A DNA stretch of 64,000 bases from Bretschneidera sinensis (GCA_023935145.1 CM043700.1:140447828-140511827); one strand, 5' to 3'; shown: positions 11,108 to 24,728, counted from the first letter of the stretch. The notes: generated by a model not told the origin, from the sequence alone. Program-made: numbers and translations.

Positions 11108-11526
11108 TGTGACACTCCCTAACATCGGGATTGACTGAAGAGAACGGCTTCCGGGGCACAATGGGTGCAGGGAGATGTGTTGCGAAGGAGAGTAGCAATG
11201 CGGGAGCTCGCAAGAGCGCGAGAGGGATTAGGCCACCCTGCACAAACTGGTCGGGGGCTGGAGCCGCTTCCCTGATGAGCCCAAGGCAGGACGAAACCAG
11301 TTAGTCTCGAGATAAGGTACCAGGCAGATCGAAGGCTGTCCTCGTAGAGGCGGGGCGCCGCACAGGCCGAATGTCATGCTGATAAAATGACCCTGTGCAA
11401 AGAGGAAGGCTGACTTAGGCATTCCCACAGAGGTGTTTCAGAGCTTAAGGCCGCACGGTTGGCTACTTAAGCTGGCAGCCCGTGACAAGTTATTTTTGGG
11501 TCATGGACCACTTGTTGGTCGTGTCA
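11108..11526 (+). mobile_element. probable retrozyme solo LTR (hammerhead-bearing)
   Basis: A G/C-rich block inside A/T-rich DNA begins TGTGACAC and ends GTGTCA, with GATCA directly on both sides (11103-11107 and 11527-11531). That fits a 419-bp solo LTR with a 5-bp target duplication. It has no coding frame and contains a hammerhead ribozyme, the hallmark of retrozymes (small non-autonomous LTR elements of plants). The borders are not certain. CAAGTTATTTT also occurs on both sides (11065-11075 and 11486-11496), and a 26-bp stretch with CCCTAACATCGGGAT is duplicated at the left border. No second LTR, PBS or PPT was found. Confidence 0.6.
11245..11302 (+). ncRNA. hammerhead ribozyme, type III
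   Basis: All core parts are present in order. Stem III strand AACTGGT (11245-11251) holds the GTC cleavage triplet (11250-11252, cut after 11252). Stem I is GGGGGC (11253-11258) with GCTTCC (11266-11271), 7-nt loop. CTGATGA is at 11272-11278. Stem II is GCCC with GGAC (11279-11282/11289-11292, 6-nt loop, one C-A mismatch at the second pair). GAAA is at 11293-11296. The closing stem III strand ACCAGTT (11296-11302) is a perfect 7-bp complement of the first. Open ends at stem III make it type III, as in retrozymes and viroid-like RNAs. The stem II mismatch may lower activity. Confidence 0.85.
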
Positions 11527-12577
11527 GATCAAGTTCGAGCTATACTGATCTCGAGTTGGGTCAGATCTTGTGTCTTCTTGGGTTAGATTGGGTTGGGTCT
11601 TGTGTCATCTTGGGTTGGATTGGGTCGTATCAATCTTGGGTCATTCGAATCGGATCATTTCGGGTTTAAGTCATATTAGTTCGAGTCGTTTCGAGTTTTT
11701 GAACAAGCTTGATATAACTCACTGAATTTACTCTTATTTTTTTTCTTTTCCTCCAATTTTCGAAAAAAAAAATCATTTGAATTCAACTTTAATTTAGATT
11801 ATCATGCTATTTTTTTTATGTTTCAATGTAGTAATTAAATTCACAAAATTATGTTAATAATAACTTAATATATTTTTTTTCATTTTAATATATATAACTA
11901 ATTATGGTTTAATTAAATGCAAATTAAAATTATATATGAAAATAATTTGATAAGTTAATAATTAATAAAAAATAAAATTAACTTTTTATTCAATATATGT
12001 GATGATGACGAAGAGTACATGATTTATATAAATATAATATTAAATCTAATAATTTTTTTTTGTAAAATAAAAAATATACAATAAATTACAAAGTGTGTAA
12101 AATACATAAATTTTATTAACTTATTACACTAGATATCAATTAATAACCTAACATTTATATATATTTATGTATTCATGTATATCGTGTAATTATATGAAAC
12201 TCTATAATATTATAATATAAACATATAACTAAAAAAATAATAAACAATTATACATTTACACACTTATTATTCATATTAATTAATTACACTTAAAATTAAT
12301 TATTCTTCATATAAGCATCCAAGAAGATTTTTAGTATTTCAGGTTCATTACCCATGGAGATATCTCGGCCGTGTTATGATGATAGTCGGTCTTCCCACCT
12401 TTCGGCTCTCAAAGAGAATAAATTTGTAGGGTAGTATCTAGTTCAGATTTTGTATCTTATTTTCTGTTGAGACTTATTGTCTTTATTCTCTCTTCATTGT
12501 ATTTTATGCTTAGTTTTGTAGGTTTTGCTTTTAGTCCCCTTGTTTTCTTTTAACCATTTTTTTTTTTAGGTTTTCTT

Positions 12578-12755
12578 TGCTGGTTTTAGACTAGCTTAAA
12601 ACTTCACTGATAATTTTAAATTTTTTACTGATAATATTAATTTTTATATTCTACATTTATATTGATATTATCAATGAACTCATCAAAATTATCAGTAAAA
12701 TTTTTAACTAATCTAAACCATTGAATTTAAATTCGAACCAATCAAAATTTTTGTT
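12578..12755. mobile_element. MITE with long inverted repeats (copy 2)
   Basis: Same family as 396-604. GGTTTTAGA..TTAAAACTTCACTGATAATTTT on the left is mirrored by AAAATTATCAGTAAAATTTT..TCTAAACC on the right, and the outer AATTCGAACCAATC also matches copy 1. It lies inside the hAT-like element. Confidence 0.6.
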
Positions 12756-14138
12756 TTTTATATTTAATAAATATGATAGGAATCCGTGTCAAACTTCAAC
12801 CATCTCAAAGAAATGTTTTTCTTTTAAAAAATTAATTGTATATAATATTAATTAACAAAAATATCCGATTAAGATGAGCTGACAATCACAATTCATTTTT
12901 TCCTTATATAATGATGAGGCTAACCATCATAATCATCACTCCTTTTCCTTCTCCAAGAGCCACCCCTTAATGCCATTATATTGCTACCAGGCTACTACTG
13001 CGGTGGCACAACAAGCATAATTCAGCTCATGGTTTCCATTATTGAAAAAACAGCAATTGGTTTCCATCTAAGATACATCATTTTATTTAAGTTATCTACA
13101 GACTTTTTTCCCCTTTCCTTTGATATCAAGAATTTAAGATCCCCATCTCAAAACATATGATTCATTCCAAAAGGTGGTCCAGATCTCCTAAATATATTAC
13201 ATCTAATGCAACCATGAAAAATTACTTTAGTTTCTGCAAGTAGGGAAAGATCACCCAACTAGAGATACATATGAACCGAACCAAGCTGAGTTATTGGGTA
13301 CTCAACAATAACTCGAGCTCAAGCTAAGCTTGAATTGTGAATTGTACTCATTTTCATGAGCTCAAATCTACTTCATCTCATACGAGTCTAAGCTTTCGAG
13401 CCTAATAAAGAGAGTATATATTCACTTTAAAATATAAAAATTGCAAAAATATATAAAATATTCATTTTATATTGTCTCATATTAAATTAATTTTTTTATA
13501 ATAATTAATGATGCATTTATATTTGTTATGTTTAACTAATCTTATTAAAAATCAATATTTTAAAAAGATTAAAAAGTGCTTACATAAAATAAATCAATAG
13601 ATTACATCAAAACTTAAAAAATTCAAAACACTCATTGTATTATGAATTTATAACTGACAAATCAATAAAAATATAATTTATTTTATTTGATAATTAATTT
13701 GTATTTCTAATCAACTATCATCTCGATTTAATAAACAAACTATTCTTTTTTTGTAATTTCTTTTTTAAAAAACTTATTGCTTTAGGTTTGAGTTGTTTCA
13801 AATTCAAGCAATATCAAATCCGGGTCATTTCAGGCCCAAATGGTTTCAAGTCGTTTCAGATTTTGTGTAATTCTGAGTTTAGATCGAGTTCAATCAGTTT
13901 AGATTTGAGTCATTTAAAGTTTTAGATAACTCGGATTTAGGTCAGGTCAAGTTCAAATCACATCATTTTAATATATTTTTAGTGCTTGGGTCAGGTTTAG
14001 GGGTGATCATGTCAGATTTTACCACCTCTACTTGAAAAAGATATTATTTACCCGACAAGGGCCTGGTTACAAACAATGGAACTCAAAATGTTCCTGACTT
14101 GTAAAAGAAATTAGTTGTATATCAACTGAAAACAGAAC

Positions 14139-17100
14139 TCAGGCATTAAGAGCATCAAGCTGCCTCCGGAGATCTTCAAGGTCATCAACTGAAGCATCTG
14201 TCACTCCGACAGCTGGGGACTTCTCAAATTCATCCGCACTAGGGAGCTCACGGGTAAGACCCTCTGGAAGAGCATCTGATCAATAATCACAGATTGCGGA
14301 AAAAAAGAATCAACAGATGATTCTATAAGAGTTTGCCAGGAGAAGAAAAATAAAATTTAAATTGAAATCAAGGTAATTTTACAAGGATGCATTATTGCAA
14401 CGACTTCCACTTATTAACTGTACATAAGCAATTTAATGAAAGAATATACTCGAATAAAGCATCAAAAGACGGGAGCAAAAAGAAAACAGCCTAATATGAC
14501 AGCAGGGTGATAGCTTTTCTTACTACATCTGATTCAGTTCTACAAGCTAATTTGATTGTCTCAAATGTGTCCAAAGCCGTACTTTTGGGCACCATTCGCT
14601 AGCAAAAAACTAAATGATATACCGGAGACAGGATCCTCAAAATCAATAAGAAAAGCAGCACTAACATTCCACTAATAGTGTCATAAAGGCTTGATACTCA
14701 AAGATGCAAGATTAAGGGGACATGCTACCCATTTTTTGACACGTATAGTTTGAATTTCTTACAATGGCAATGGAAGTGTACCCATGAAAAAACCACTCAT
14801 GTTTGATCAAGTCTAGCCATGTTCCAAATTATGAAAGCATCCAATTTCATACAAGCTCAGAAGCAAAAGAACTAAAGATCACCTGAACTTGTGGCATCTG
14901 TCCTATCTGGCTCGCTATCATCAACTACACTGAAGAAACAAAAAACAATATCAGTGAACATGATGCTTAAGCTCCGGGATTCATGACCACAAACACAATA
15001 TAAGCATTATGCATTACAACAACAATCCTGTACGTTCCTAAATATTCAAACATATCATCGTTACCAATTTTACATGTTCAGAAATGGCCAAATGGGACTT
15101 TCATTATCGTAAGTCGATCATTCCCTCTTTAATATGGTTGATTCGATAGTTTATATAATTTGAAAGAGCAATAACATGCCCCATTCCATATACAACCGAA
15201 ACAGAGAGGGGATACAAATCTGATAGTCAAAAGAGTAACATAACATGCATTAACTCACTTTCCGGAGTGTTACCTTATGTTCCATTCGTTATCAATGTGA
15301 AGGGGACCTTCTGGAGCTGATGATGCTTCAGCTTCCATCTTGGCTTTAACTGCAGCATCCCTGGCTGGCTTTGCAAGAATGTATTCTTTCTGCAATGAAA
15401 TTATTGTTTCTATCATCAGAAGACAAACCCAAAGACCAGAAATATGTAGTGGTGAATCAACACTACATCCACTTTTGTTACCTGCCCCTCCAGACAAGCT
15501 AAATTTGAGCATTGTGGATTTGGCTTCATTTGCATGGTTGGGAAGTAATCTTTAAGAGAATTATATCCCTGCAATCGATAATAAAGCCAAAACCTATTTT
15601 ATCTAAAAACAAAAGGCACATACTCATTAATTTCAGAATGACATGTCACGTCTAAGTTTCCACAATATGGAGAGAGGAGTGATTGGAAAGGGGGGGGCGA
15701 GGGGGAGAGAGAGAAGTTAGGATTTACCAAGTAGGGGGAAACTTGTCCAAATTTTAGCAAGAACTTGAGTGTATTTTGAACTAGAAGGCCAGCAACAACT
15801 CCCTGAAATATCAATAAACATCACTGCATATCAAAAGACAGTCACAGTAACAAAAACTATTAGTAGTGTAAAACAACACAGTTAAACTCAACCCTCCAGT
15901 TTTTCTATTTTTGATAAGTAAACTCAACCCTCCATTTTTTTATATCTTTGATAAGTAAACTCAACCCTCCATTAAAAATTAACGAGCTGCAATCAGGTAT
16001 ACTTGATTAGAGTATTATAGAGTTATCCTAACAGCCTGATAAGAGGAACCAGATCAGTTTACTTCCACGTGATAGCATCATCAAGTTTCCTTTGGTTAAT
16101 TTACATTTAATATCAAATGAGAGCGAAATATACTCTGTAAAAAGCAGGGATTGGCTGAAGAAAAATTACCATCGTAGTAGGTAAAGATGCAGCACAAACC
16201 CCCTCCCGCTTGAGTGTTCGCTCATCTACTCCAGATGCTACAACCTATTGGGGAAAAATCATGTCTTCACATTTCAGGTTCATAATTATACAACACAATA
16301 TTGATTTTACTAGCACAGAACCTTAAAAAATTTAGTCCGTTAATACATATATAGTTATAAGAAACTGTGCAGCTATGTCAGGGCAATTTATTCTAGATGA
16401 AAATTCCTTCACTAACATTAGGTAAAGGAGAGAACATACTAGAGGAGGTGCACATGCAAAGCAAGCGGTTTCTCCTGGAATCAGCAATTGTATATGACCT
16501 GAAACAGCATCCTCTGACACACCTGTTCAAAATTCCCTTTTTTGGTGAGACATAGAAGATGTGCCAAGGAGGTGAAGCCCATATAAGCAAGAAGCATACA
16601 AGAGGGACTATCTTTGACAAAGAAAAAAATTTGCAAAAATCAATGAACTCCAAAAGAGGAAGAGGAAGATGAAGAGACGAAACTCAAGCAACCATATTGC
16701 GGCCATAAAGGTCAATGGGAATGACATATAAATGATTTAGGCTATGCAGAAAAGCATGCAAATTTCAAGAATCAATTACAGGAATTAGCAAGCATATAAA
16801 TCTAAAATTGCATTATATAATCTGATGTTGATATGCCTCCATATAAAGTTAGATACCTAATACGTGTCTGTTACATCAATCACTATTAGCAACTAAACAA
16901 GCGAGGGCACATTAATGTACTGGACCAGCATATAAATTCTAACCATTTTTGGATCTAATATATCTTTCAGAAGATAATATATATATATAGAAGCATTTCA
17001 GAAGAAAATAACCAATACAATATCATGCTTGTATATATCAACAGAACAGTAAGTTAAAAAAATTTTGCTCACCAGACTCCATCCACGTTTGATTCAACTC

Positions 17101-20100
17101 ATTGCAAGCCTGTACATCCACAATAAAATCAGATGTGCTATCAGAGAAAAAAAAAATTAACACCTTAAACATAACTAGACACCAAAACCAAATTGCAACT
17201 TTATGAATTGCTTTGAGATCACAAAAGCACTTTGCAGAAAATATGAATATCTCGTTATTAAAATAATAAAGTAAGAAGTTACCTGAACTGGGATCTATCA
17301 AATCAAACAAAAACAGGGGAAGCAAAACAAAACAAGACAAAACCCTGCCTGATATAGCAGTCACTGTTACCTGGTTGACAGCCATCCTTGCTTCATAATT
17401 ATCTACACAGCTTAAAACAAGATCCACTCCACTACCTTCTTTGCTCGGGCAAAACGCTTTGTTTCTTAAACTCAATACAAAGGTTTCAAATCCTTGCACT
17501 GTTGTGATGTTCAACGTGTAGCTCTAAAGACAAAATGAACCATTCAGATGATGGAAGCATAAAAAAGATAGTCAATAGTAACTAAATTGACCAGTGTTGT
17601 AATTATATGATCACTAATGCTAAGCATTAACCATATTGCACTGAAGATTATAAATAAAAAATAAAAGTTGCATCTCAAAGAACTGATGCTTGAAACAGCA
17701 AGAATAAAAAAGGCTTTGGCATTTATCAATCTCTTAAAAAAACAGTTGACAGAGGAATTTCACGAAGCTACAGCACAGCAAAGTTCATGCAGAACACTTG
17801 CCTCAAGCACTACATCAGGATTTATGTCTGAAAGGGTCTGAACAGCGGCATCGGTCTTTGTCATACCAACCTAAAAATAGCCAATCATATTACACATCAC
17901 CATGAAGTTCCTGGTGTTGCTTAGGAAAGGAGTACCAAGACTTGATTTTTTAAACAAATAACATCCAAATAATGGAAAAATAATATAAAATTATGTAATT
18001 GAACACCTGATCTGGACGGAAAAAGAGTCTATTCATGTTAGCTAACTCCACTTTGTCATAATCGTATAACAAAAGGCGACCTATACCACACCTTGTCAAC
18101 ATCTCAGCTGCAACACTACCAACACCTCCAATTCCCTGTGATCTCATGAAGATCAGCAAAGCTAAGTACACCAGATATCATGAAGAGAATGAAAATAAAC
18201 TATGGCATAATCCTGGAACTCGTAATATAGGTTAAACTCACAAAAAATATTTACTTGTACGTAAGTTTCATTGAATTTAACAAATAAACAGATTGGGGAA
18301 GCAAGTCCTTGTGACCACCATCATACTGATAGTACTTTCAGTAAGCTATATTGGAGTTGTTTGGAAACTTTTTAAATCTTGATTTAAGTAAAGTTGCTTA
18401 AAGTAGGCAGTGGGTTGATAAGTTGAGTATTGTGATAAATAAGGCTTGATTTAATCTGGGATGATTTAAGACAGATTTAAAAAGTTTACCAAACATTGCC
18501 ATTATTGAAGACTTTGAATAAAGGAAGTCAGGCTTATTTATGGCACAGCAACTTACAATATTTTTATTGCTGGTAAGCTACATATTTTGAAGCTTCTCCC
18601 ATAATATGGGTGAGTGGGTTATGCCCTTGAGTCTTGGCTAAAGTAGTAAAGGGATAGAGTGGGTTAGGTTAGGTCTATGATTCATTTTACCAAGCAAAGG
18701 AAATATTTGCACCTTTTTTACCATGTCATTATTACTAGCAAGGAAATGCTTATGTTATGCTAGAACAACAATAGTAGGATGTTCCAAAGATGACTTCCAG
18801 AAATTAATTTTCCCACTCGTAAAATGGAGCACTAAATTCATCGTCACGGATGGCTTCCAGAAATATTTGCACCTTTTTTACCATGTCATTATTAATAGCA
18901 AGGAAATGCTTATGTTATGCTAGAACAACAATAATAGGGATGTTCCCAAGATGGCTTCCAGAAATTAATTTTCCCACACGTAAAATGGAGCACTAAATTC
19001 ATCATCACGGATGGTAAAAACATGCATGCACTTAAGTATGAACTGTTTACTTCTCATATAAAACTATAAAGCAAAAAAGAAAATGGTAAAAAAAGAGAGG
19101 AGATAAATACAGACAACTATGGCAACTGAGAACTCTCGTATTCTTTCATAGTTCTCCACAATACCCATCCTCTGAAGCGCCATAAGCCTACTGTAAGGAT
19201 TGCTATCCACCACCTCAGCACTCATATCCTGCAAACCAGATCACTCAGACTTGCATCAGCATTATTATCATAGACTATAACTAAAATGCATGTAAGAGAA
19301 CAAAACCAAAATAGAATCAGGCACAAAACAAAGACCTTGACTTTTGAACGCCGAACAGGTGCAGACTTCGCAAGATCTGAGAGATGTTCAACACACAATC
19401 GCAGCTACAAAACACAAAAAGAAGTTACAACCAGGGTAAGAATGTAAGATATCTCAAAGGAGTATTAATAAAAAATTTAGGCTCCTTCATGAGTAAACAG
19501 GCTGCCATTGGAATATCTTGAATTTCATCATACTCCACTCAGTCGTTGAGAAACTTCAAAATATGAAAATAAGGTAAATTTTGAATCTTGCGACCATACG
19601 GAGCAAAATCCAACAATGAAATGAACCTAGTAGACCATGTAGCTCACTTAAGATACATTTTTTTCCATATCTCAATCCAAGGCAACATAAACATATACTA
19701 CATAAATTTGTATTCTGTTATTTACCTTCTAAAAAAATTCTACATTTAGGTAAATTACACCAAACAGCTCATAGCCCAAAGACATGCAAAATTTAATTCT
19801 TCAATAACTGAAATAACTGGCTCTAATTAGCAAACAAACTTCACAACCGAATTACATAAATTTTGAATCTTGAAACCATGCCGAGCAAAATCCAACAATG
19901 AAATGAACCTAGTACGACTGCGTAGCTCACTTACAATACTTTTTTTCTTCCATTTTCTCAATCCAAGAAACAAAAACATATAACAAAAATTTATATTCTG
20001 TTATTTACCTTAAAAAATCTACATTTTGGTAAATTACACGAAACAGCTCATAGCCCAAAGCCATGCAAACTTTCATTCTTCAAGAGCTTTAATTACTGGT

Positions 20101-20429
20101 TCTGATTACCAAACAGAGTTCACAACCAAATTGCATAAAGATCGCGACTTAACTGTCTTATAGATCAACAAAATCCAAATTAATCCCAATTTTAATAATC
20201 CACGAACAAAAACAAAAATCACTAGAAAAAAGCGATTACTAAGTTTAATGCTTGATCCAGCTACAAGAAAAAAAATAGTTCGACGCTCGATTAGATTAGT
20301 TTAGGAATTTAAATATATCCATGTGTAAATGAAAAATACCTTTTCGATTGAAGCATGACAAGAAGGATCAGATAGTGATTTCTTGAGAGAATCAAGTTCA
20401 TCTAGAATTCCTTTCAGTTCCAACTCCAT
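14139..20429 (-). CDS. UBA5: UBA5, E1-like activating enzyme for UFM1
   Basis: UBA5 adenylates UFM1 with ATP, forms a thioester and passes it to the E2 UFC1 (ufmylation; cytosol and ER surface). Fourteen exons (transcript order): 20429-20340, 19404-19336, 19228-19115, 18135-18007, 17870-17802, 17523-17371, 17109-17073, 16522-16440, 16244-16170, 15802-15728, 15568-15482, 15389-15274, 14929-14883, 14275-14139; 1281 nt, 426 residues, no stop or phase error. ATP loop GIGGVGS is at residues 92-98. Zinc cysteines are CFAC (241, 244) and CSNLAC (318, 323). The catalytic Cys is 265 in [14 protein letters not shown] hydrophobic UFM1-interacting stretch lies near residues 361-370, and the tail [13 protein letters not shown] resembles the UFC1-binding end of animal UBA5. 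The start gives the usual acidic N-terminal helix. Intron 5 uses a GC donor. Introns 2 and 3 carry tandem duplications. Confidence 0.95.
15885..15975. repeat. short tandem repeat in UBA5 intron 9
   Basis: Three copies of a unit with AAACTCAACCCTCCA spaced by TTTGATAAGT. It lies in the intron between exons 9 and 10 and affects no splice site. Confidence 0.6.
18701..19014. repeat. 160-bp tandem duplication in UBA5 intron 3
   Basis: Two near-identical copies, 18701-18860 and 18861-19014, both start AAATATTTGCACCTTTTTTA and differ by a few substitutions and 1-bp indels. The second copy stops about 100 bp before the acceptor-side sequence of exon 3's intron. Confidence 0.85.
19581..20135. repeat. 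282-bp tandem duplication in UBA5 intron 1-2 region
   Basis: Two copies, 19581-19862 and 19863-20135, begin TTGAATCTTG and share AGCAAAATCCAACAATGAAA and AACAGCTCATAGCCCAAAG. They are more diverged than the 160-bp pair. Both lie between exon 1 and exon 2. Confidence 0.8.
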
Positions 20430-23042
20430 TGCTGCTCTCTTCTCTGTCTCTCCCGAGCTCAATCCGTTACCGTGTCAGAAATCTGAACGGTTATCACTCT
20501 GATTGTGTTCCGTTTAAATTCGTTTTCTTTTCCCTTTTTTTCATTCTTTCGAACGATGAATTTGCGATGTGGAGGTCCCTGTTTCCACTTTCCAGAGTTC
20601 TATTATGCTGGGCTTTTCTTTAAGACCCAATAAGAATTTGAAAAGCTGGGCTACGGTTGGATTCAAAGCCGATAGATTGTAGCACTAGGCTAGCTTGTTT
20701 GTATGTGAGACCAAATAAAATTTATATTGGGCTTGTAAGGCCCAATTTAGTAACATGAGACGATTTCCATTTTATTAAGTGTACAATTTTATATAAAAAA
20801 TTATTATAATTTAAGAGGTTAATTGAGTAATTAACAAGGTTATTTAATATATTTATATAAAACATAAAAACATAATGTAATAGGAGGCGGGAATAGAGAT
20901 TTTACAAGGTGAAGATTGCTCCCTTTTTCTCCATTCAAACCAAAGGCTTTTAAAAAATTTCATCCCCATCCTCTTACGGATAAAATCTCTTTCATACCAA
21001 TATTCGATGGGTGGAAGAATTCTGAAACTTTGACAAAAAAGAATTATTTTGTCATCTCTAACTATTATGTTTTGCATGCTTATAGGCAAGAAGATAAGAG
21101 AGATAACGAGAATAGAGAACTTAATTTGAGTGGGATAGTGAGAGAGAAAAACATTTTTTTTTTGAAGATAAAAGAGATAAGAAGAATGAAAAAGTTAAGT
21201 CTGAATGGAATAACAGAGGTTTTGACTGTAATAGCATAAATAAATGAGAAATTGATAATCTGATTTGCACATAATCATAAATCATTTCGTATTTATGATT
21301 TAAAAAATGATTTTTATAACAGCATTTGATAATGTAACTAAAAGCTACTCGATATTCAACGGAACAATCATGAAAATAGTTTTTATATAAAAATTCAAAT
21401 TTTTGAAAATTATATTTTAATATATTTTTTTCATAAACCATTTTTAATGTTTCCATTTGTAAAATTAAAAAATTATTTTATAAGCTCTCTCAAACAATAA
21501 TTACATAAAAAAAATGCCAATTTGAAAGTAGATAGGATTGACAATTGGAACTACTCATGAATATCTACCACACCAAACTTAATCAAACAATGTGGGCAAT
21601 CAAATGATAACATGTGATATATGTATATGTTATCTTTCTCTTTCGCATCTCTCAACCTTATCTCAGTTTTTGCAGATTCCGAATCGTAAAATCAAATCTT
21701 TTTAAGTTGGACGGAGCCCACTCAATAAGAGGATATTCAAACTATGTCATTATCTATTACAACTTGCTCCATGCATGCTACCAGAAATTCACAAAATGAT
21801 AAAAGAATTTGATACGCCACCCACAGAAGTGCATTTTGATTCACAAGATTAATTGGACAACCCATCAACTCAAAATAATTATAAAAAAAATCAAAATAAC
21901 GGTAATTAAATCAAAATTAAGACATTATTGTTATACGCGGAAAGATAGAACCATTGCTTTAAACTCACGTTACGGAGAAATTTTTATTCGTATTCGATAT
22001 AAAACGTTATTTTTGTATTGCGTGAAAACTTTATTGATAATTATTAAGTAACTTCAATGGTAATGTATGTACAATCATTATTTATGTTACCACTGAAGTC
22101 ACATAATAATTACTAGTTAAGCTTCTACTCGATGTAAAAATAGTGCAGTTTTGATCTATTTTGGTTGCTCAAACTATCAACGTTTAAAGTTTATATACTT
22201 TTAGTTATGTATTGCTTGAATGATTCATGTAGTGATGAAAAAAGATTTAGATGGATTTGATAACCTCATAATGCAATTGTAGAAGTTTGTTTGAAGAACT
22301 AATTAAAAGATGCAATGCTAAATGAATTATGAGTTTCTGAACATCTTATGTGACAATTGATGCCTCTTTGTTTGTTCATGGTAAAATTTTCATAACAATG
22401 ATTTCATTATCTTAAAATAACATATTATGCAAATCACATCCTAGCCATCAATTTCATGGGAATCACATCAACTACTTAATTGAATGCTATGTATTAACTA
22501 AAACCATACATCACCCTTTAATAAAAAAAATACTTAACCCTTTAATAAAAAAAACATTATGCATGATAACACATCAATTATGCAATAGAAAAGGTTTTAT
22601 TATATATTTAAAAATATGTAAATCCAAAAAATAAACTTGATTAACGCTTTACGTTATAAATTATATTAGAGTTGATTTAAATCCACCATCACATGGATTT
22701 TGAATATTTCGAATTGAGCACGAATAAGTTTATTATGACAATTAAATTTAGAACGAATCGAAATTATTAGTTTGATCAGTGATTTGTGCAATCCATTTGG
22801 TTCTATGTGATTTGTGCCCTACTTGTGATAGTCTAAGCGGTTAAAATTTATGAGTGTAACAGTGAATATATTGTGTTTTGTAATTAAATTGTGAAAAAAA
22901 AGAGAAATCTAGAATAAAATAGATTCCTTTTGAAAGTTGAAACTAGGCCTATAAGCCGAATGGACAGGATTTAAAACTTATTACATACACATTATATTAT
23001 CAGACCATAATGTATATTAAGGATCAATTTTATGTTTTGTTC

Positions 23043-23073
<31 letters not shown>

Positions 23074-24696
23074 CAATATAAATTAAAATATTTCATGTGT
23101 CTTTATAAAGAATTCATATCATAAACTTGAAGAGTAATAAGTTATGACAAATATTTATTTTTATGTTATAAAAATAAAACATGTATCCACACAAATACAT
23201 TAAATAATTTAATTATATAATATATAATATTAAAATCAGTTTGGGTTATTATTAGAGCCGATTAACACAAATTTAATTTTAATTCATTTATTAAATCAAG
23301 GTAAATTACACAGACCTCTATTAAGATAACGTATAATTATAAACATTTCATTTGTATTTTCTAAACCTTTACTCACACCCTCTGAAAGAAAACATTACAT
23401 TTGATTTCATGTGATTCCATATGATTAAATTCTTCTACTAAGTGGTGTAAGTGTTTACACTCCCTAATAAAAAAGATTAAATTTGATGTTATGTGATTCC
23501 ATGTGATTAAATTTTTCTATCAGATGGTGTAAATAAAGGTTTAAAAAATGCAAGGGAGATACTTACAAGTAAATTAACATATTCAAATCAAAATTAAATT
23601 AATATACCAAATCTATATCCATATCCGATTATAAAAATCGAATACGAATCATTTTTGAATAAAATTTAAATCAAAAACCAATCCATGTACTTTACCCAAA
23701 TAATAATGAGAATCAAAATGCATGAGGCTAACGGGGTCTCATATTACTTGCTAAGGAGAGATATGATTCCTATATAAAAAAAGTGGCCCATGAATGGTTT
23801 CCACAACCATGTAAGCATTCTCCTTCGTCTTCATGCCTAACAACAACCACAAAAGTTCTTTGGGAGAAATGGACAATCCTTAAACAGTGAGCACTCTTGT
23901 CTCTAATCATTTTCACCACTCTTTTATATATTTGGCTGCAGACACCCATACTATTCTTACACACTCATAATAATTAAGCATGTGGAAGGAAAACTATGTA
24001 TTAGCTTACTAATATAGCTAGCTAGTGCCTGTAATTATGCCACTCAAGCATGTGGGGTTCATCAATCAATATATAGTATCACATCGAAGTCTTAGTTGCG
24101 AGGTTAAGAAGCGAAGTGAATGTCCTTTTTTGCATCATCATCATCATTTATAGATATTTTCTGCATTATTATTTTGATTTCGTTAATTATAATTAATCAG
24201 AGATTCGCATGGTAAATGGGTTTCTGGTTTCTACACTATTCTGGGCTATTGTTCTAGCCCCATTGTTGAAATTTGCAGATCCATGATCAAGGCACTGAGG
24301 AAATCTAAGCTAGAGCATATATACCTACAGAGAAGGGAACTAATGTGGCCTTGACGAAGGAATTCCATCTTCTGCCTTACCATTTTTTGTTTCCCTCATT
24401 TTTTTTGTATGAAATTTTTTATCAGTACAGTATTATAATATACTATACAAAGATTTATTTTATTTTTAAATAAAAATAAAATATATATACTTTTTTTTTA
24501 TACACTTTAACGTTGAAATAGAACATGATGACATGTAAATATTTTACCCTACTTGCAGACTTGCAATCATGCAAGAATTTTACATTTCACTTAGGCTTGA
24601 AGTGACAGACCAAACCCCTCGAAGTTCGTGTTTGTTAAAAGAACAGTTGATGATGCAAACTTTGCATGTGTTCATGGTTAATCTCACAGTTTTTTA

Positions 24697-24728
<32 letters not shown>

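Larger units (their letters stand above)
11042..14030. mobile_element. hAT-like non-autonomous DNA transposon, 2.99 kb
   Basis: The left end TAGAGGTGACAA (11042-11053) is matched at the right end by the reverse complement TAGAGGTGGTAA (14019-14030). The flanking 8-mers are CTTGAAGC (11034-11041) and CTTGAAAA (14031-14038), a 6/8 match that fits a mutated 8-bp hAT target duplication. Both subterminal regions (11500-11700 and 13780-14010) carry many short GGGTY/GGGTCA-type motifs, as in hAT ends. No transposase frame is present. It is old and carries nested insertions: a retrozyme-like GC-rich block near 11080-11526 and a MITE near 12578. Confidence 0.65.

Noticed and set aside
16065..16095. 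GATAGCATCATCAAG stretch resembling a miR172 star sequence
   Set aside because: No miR172 counterpart nearby; lies in a UBA5 intron.
24180..24360. possible microRNA precursor
   Set aside because: No known plant microRNA sequence recognised and no convincing hairpin by eye.
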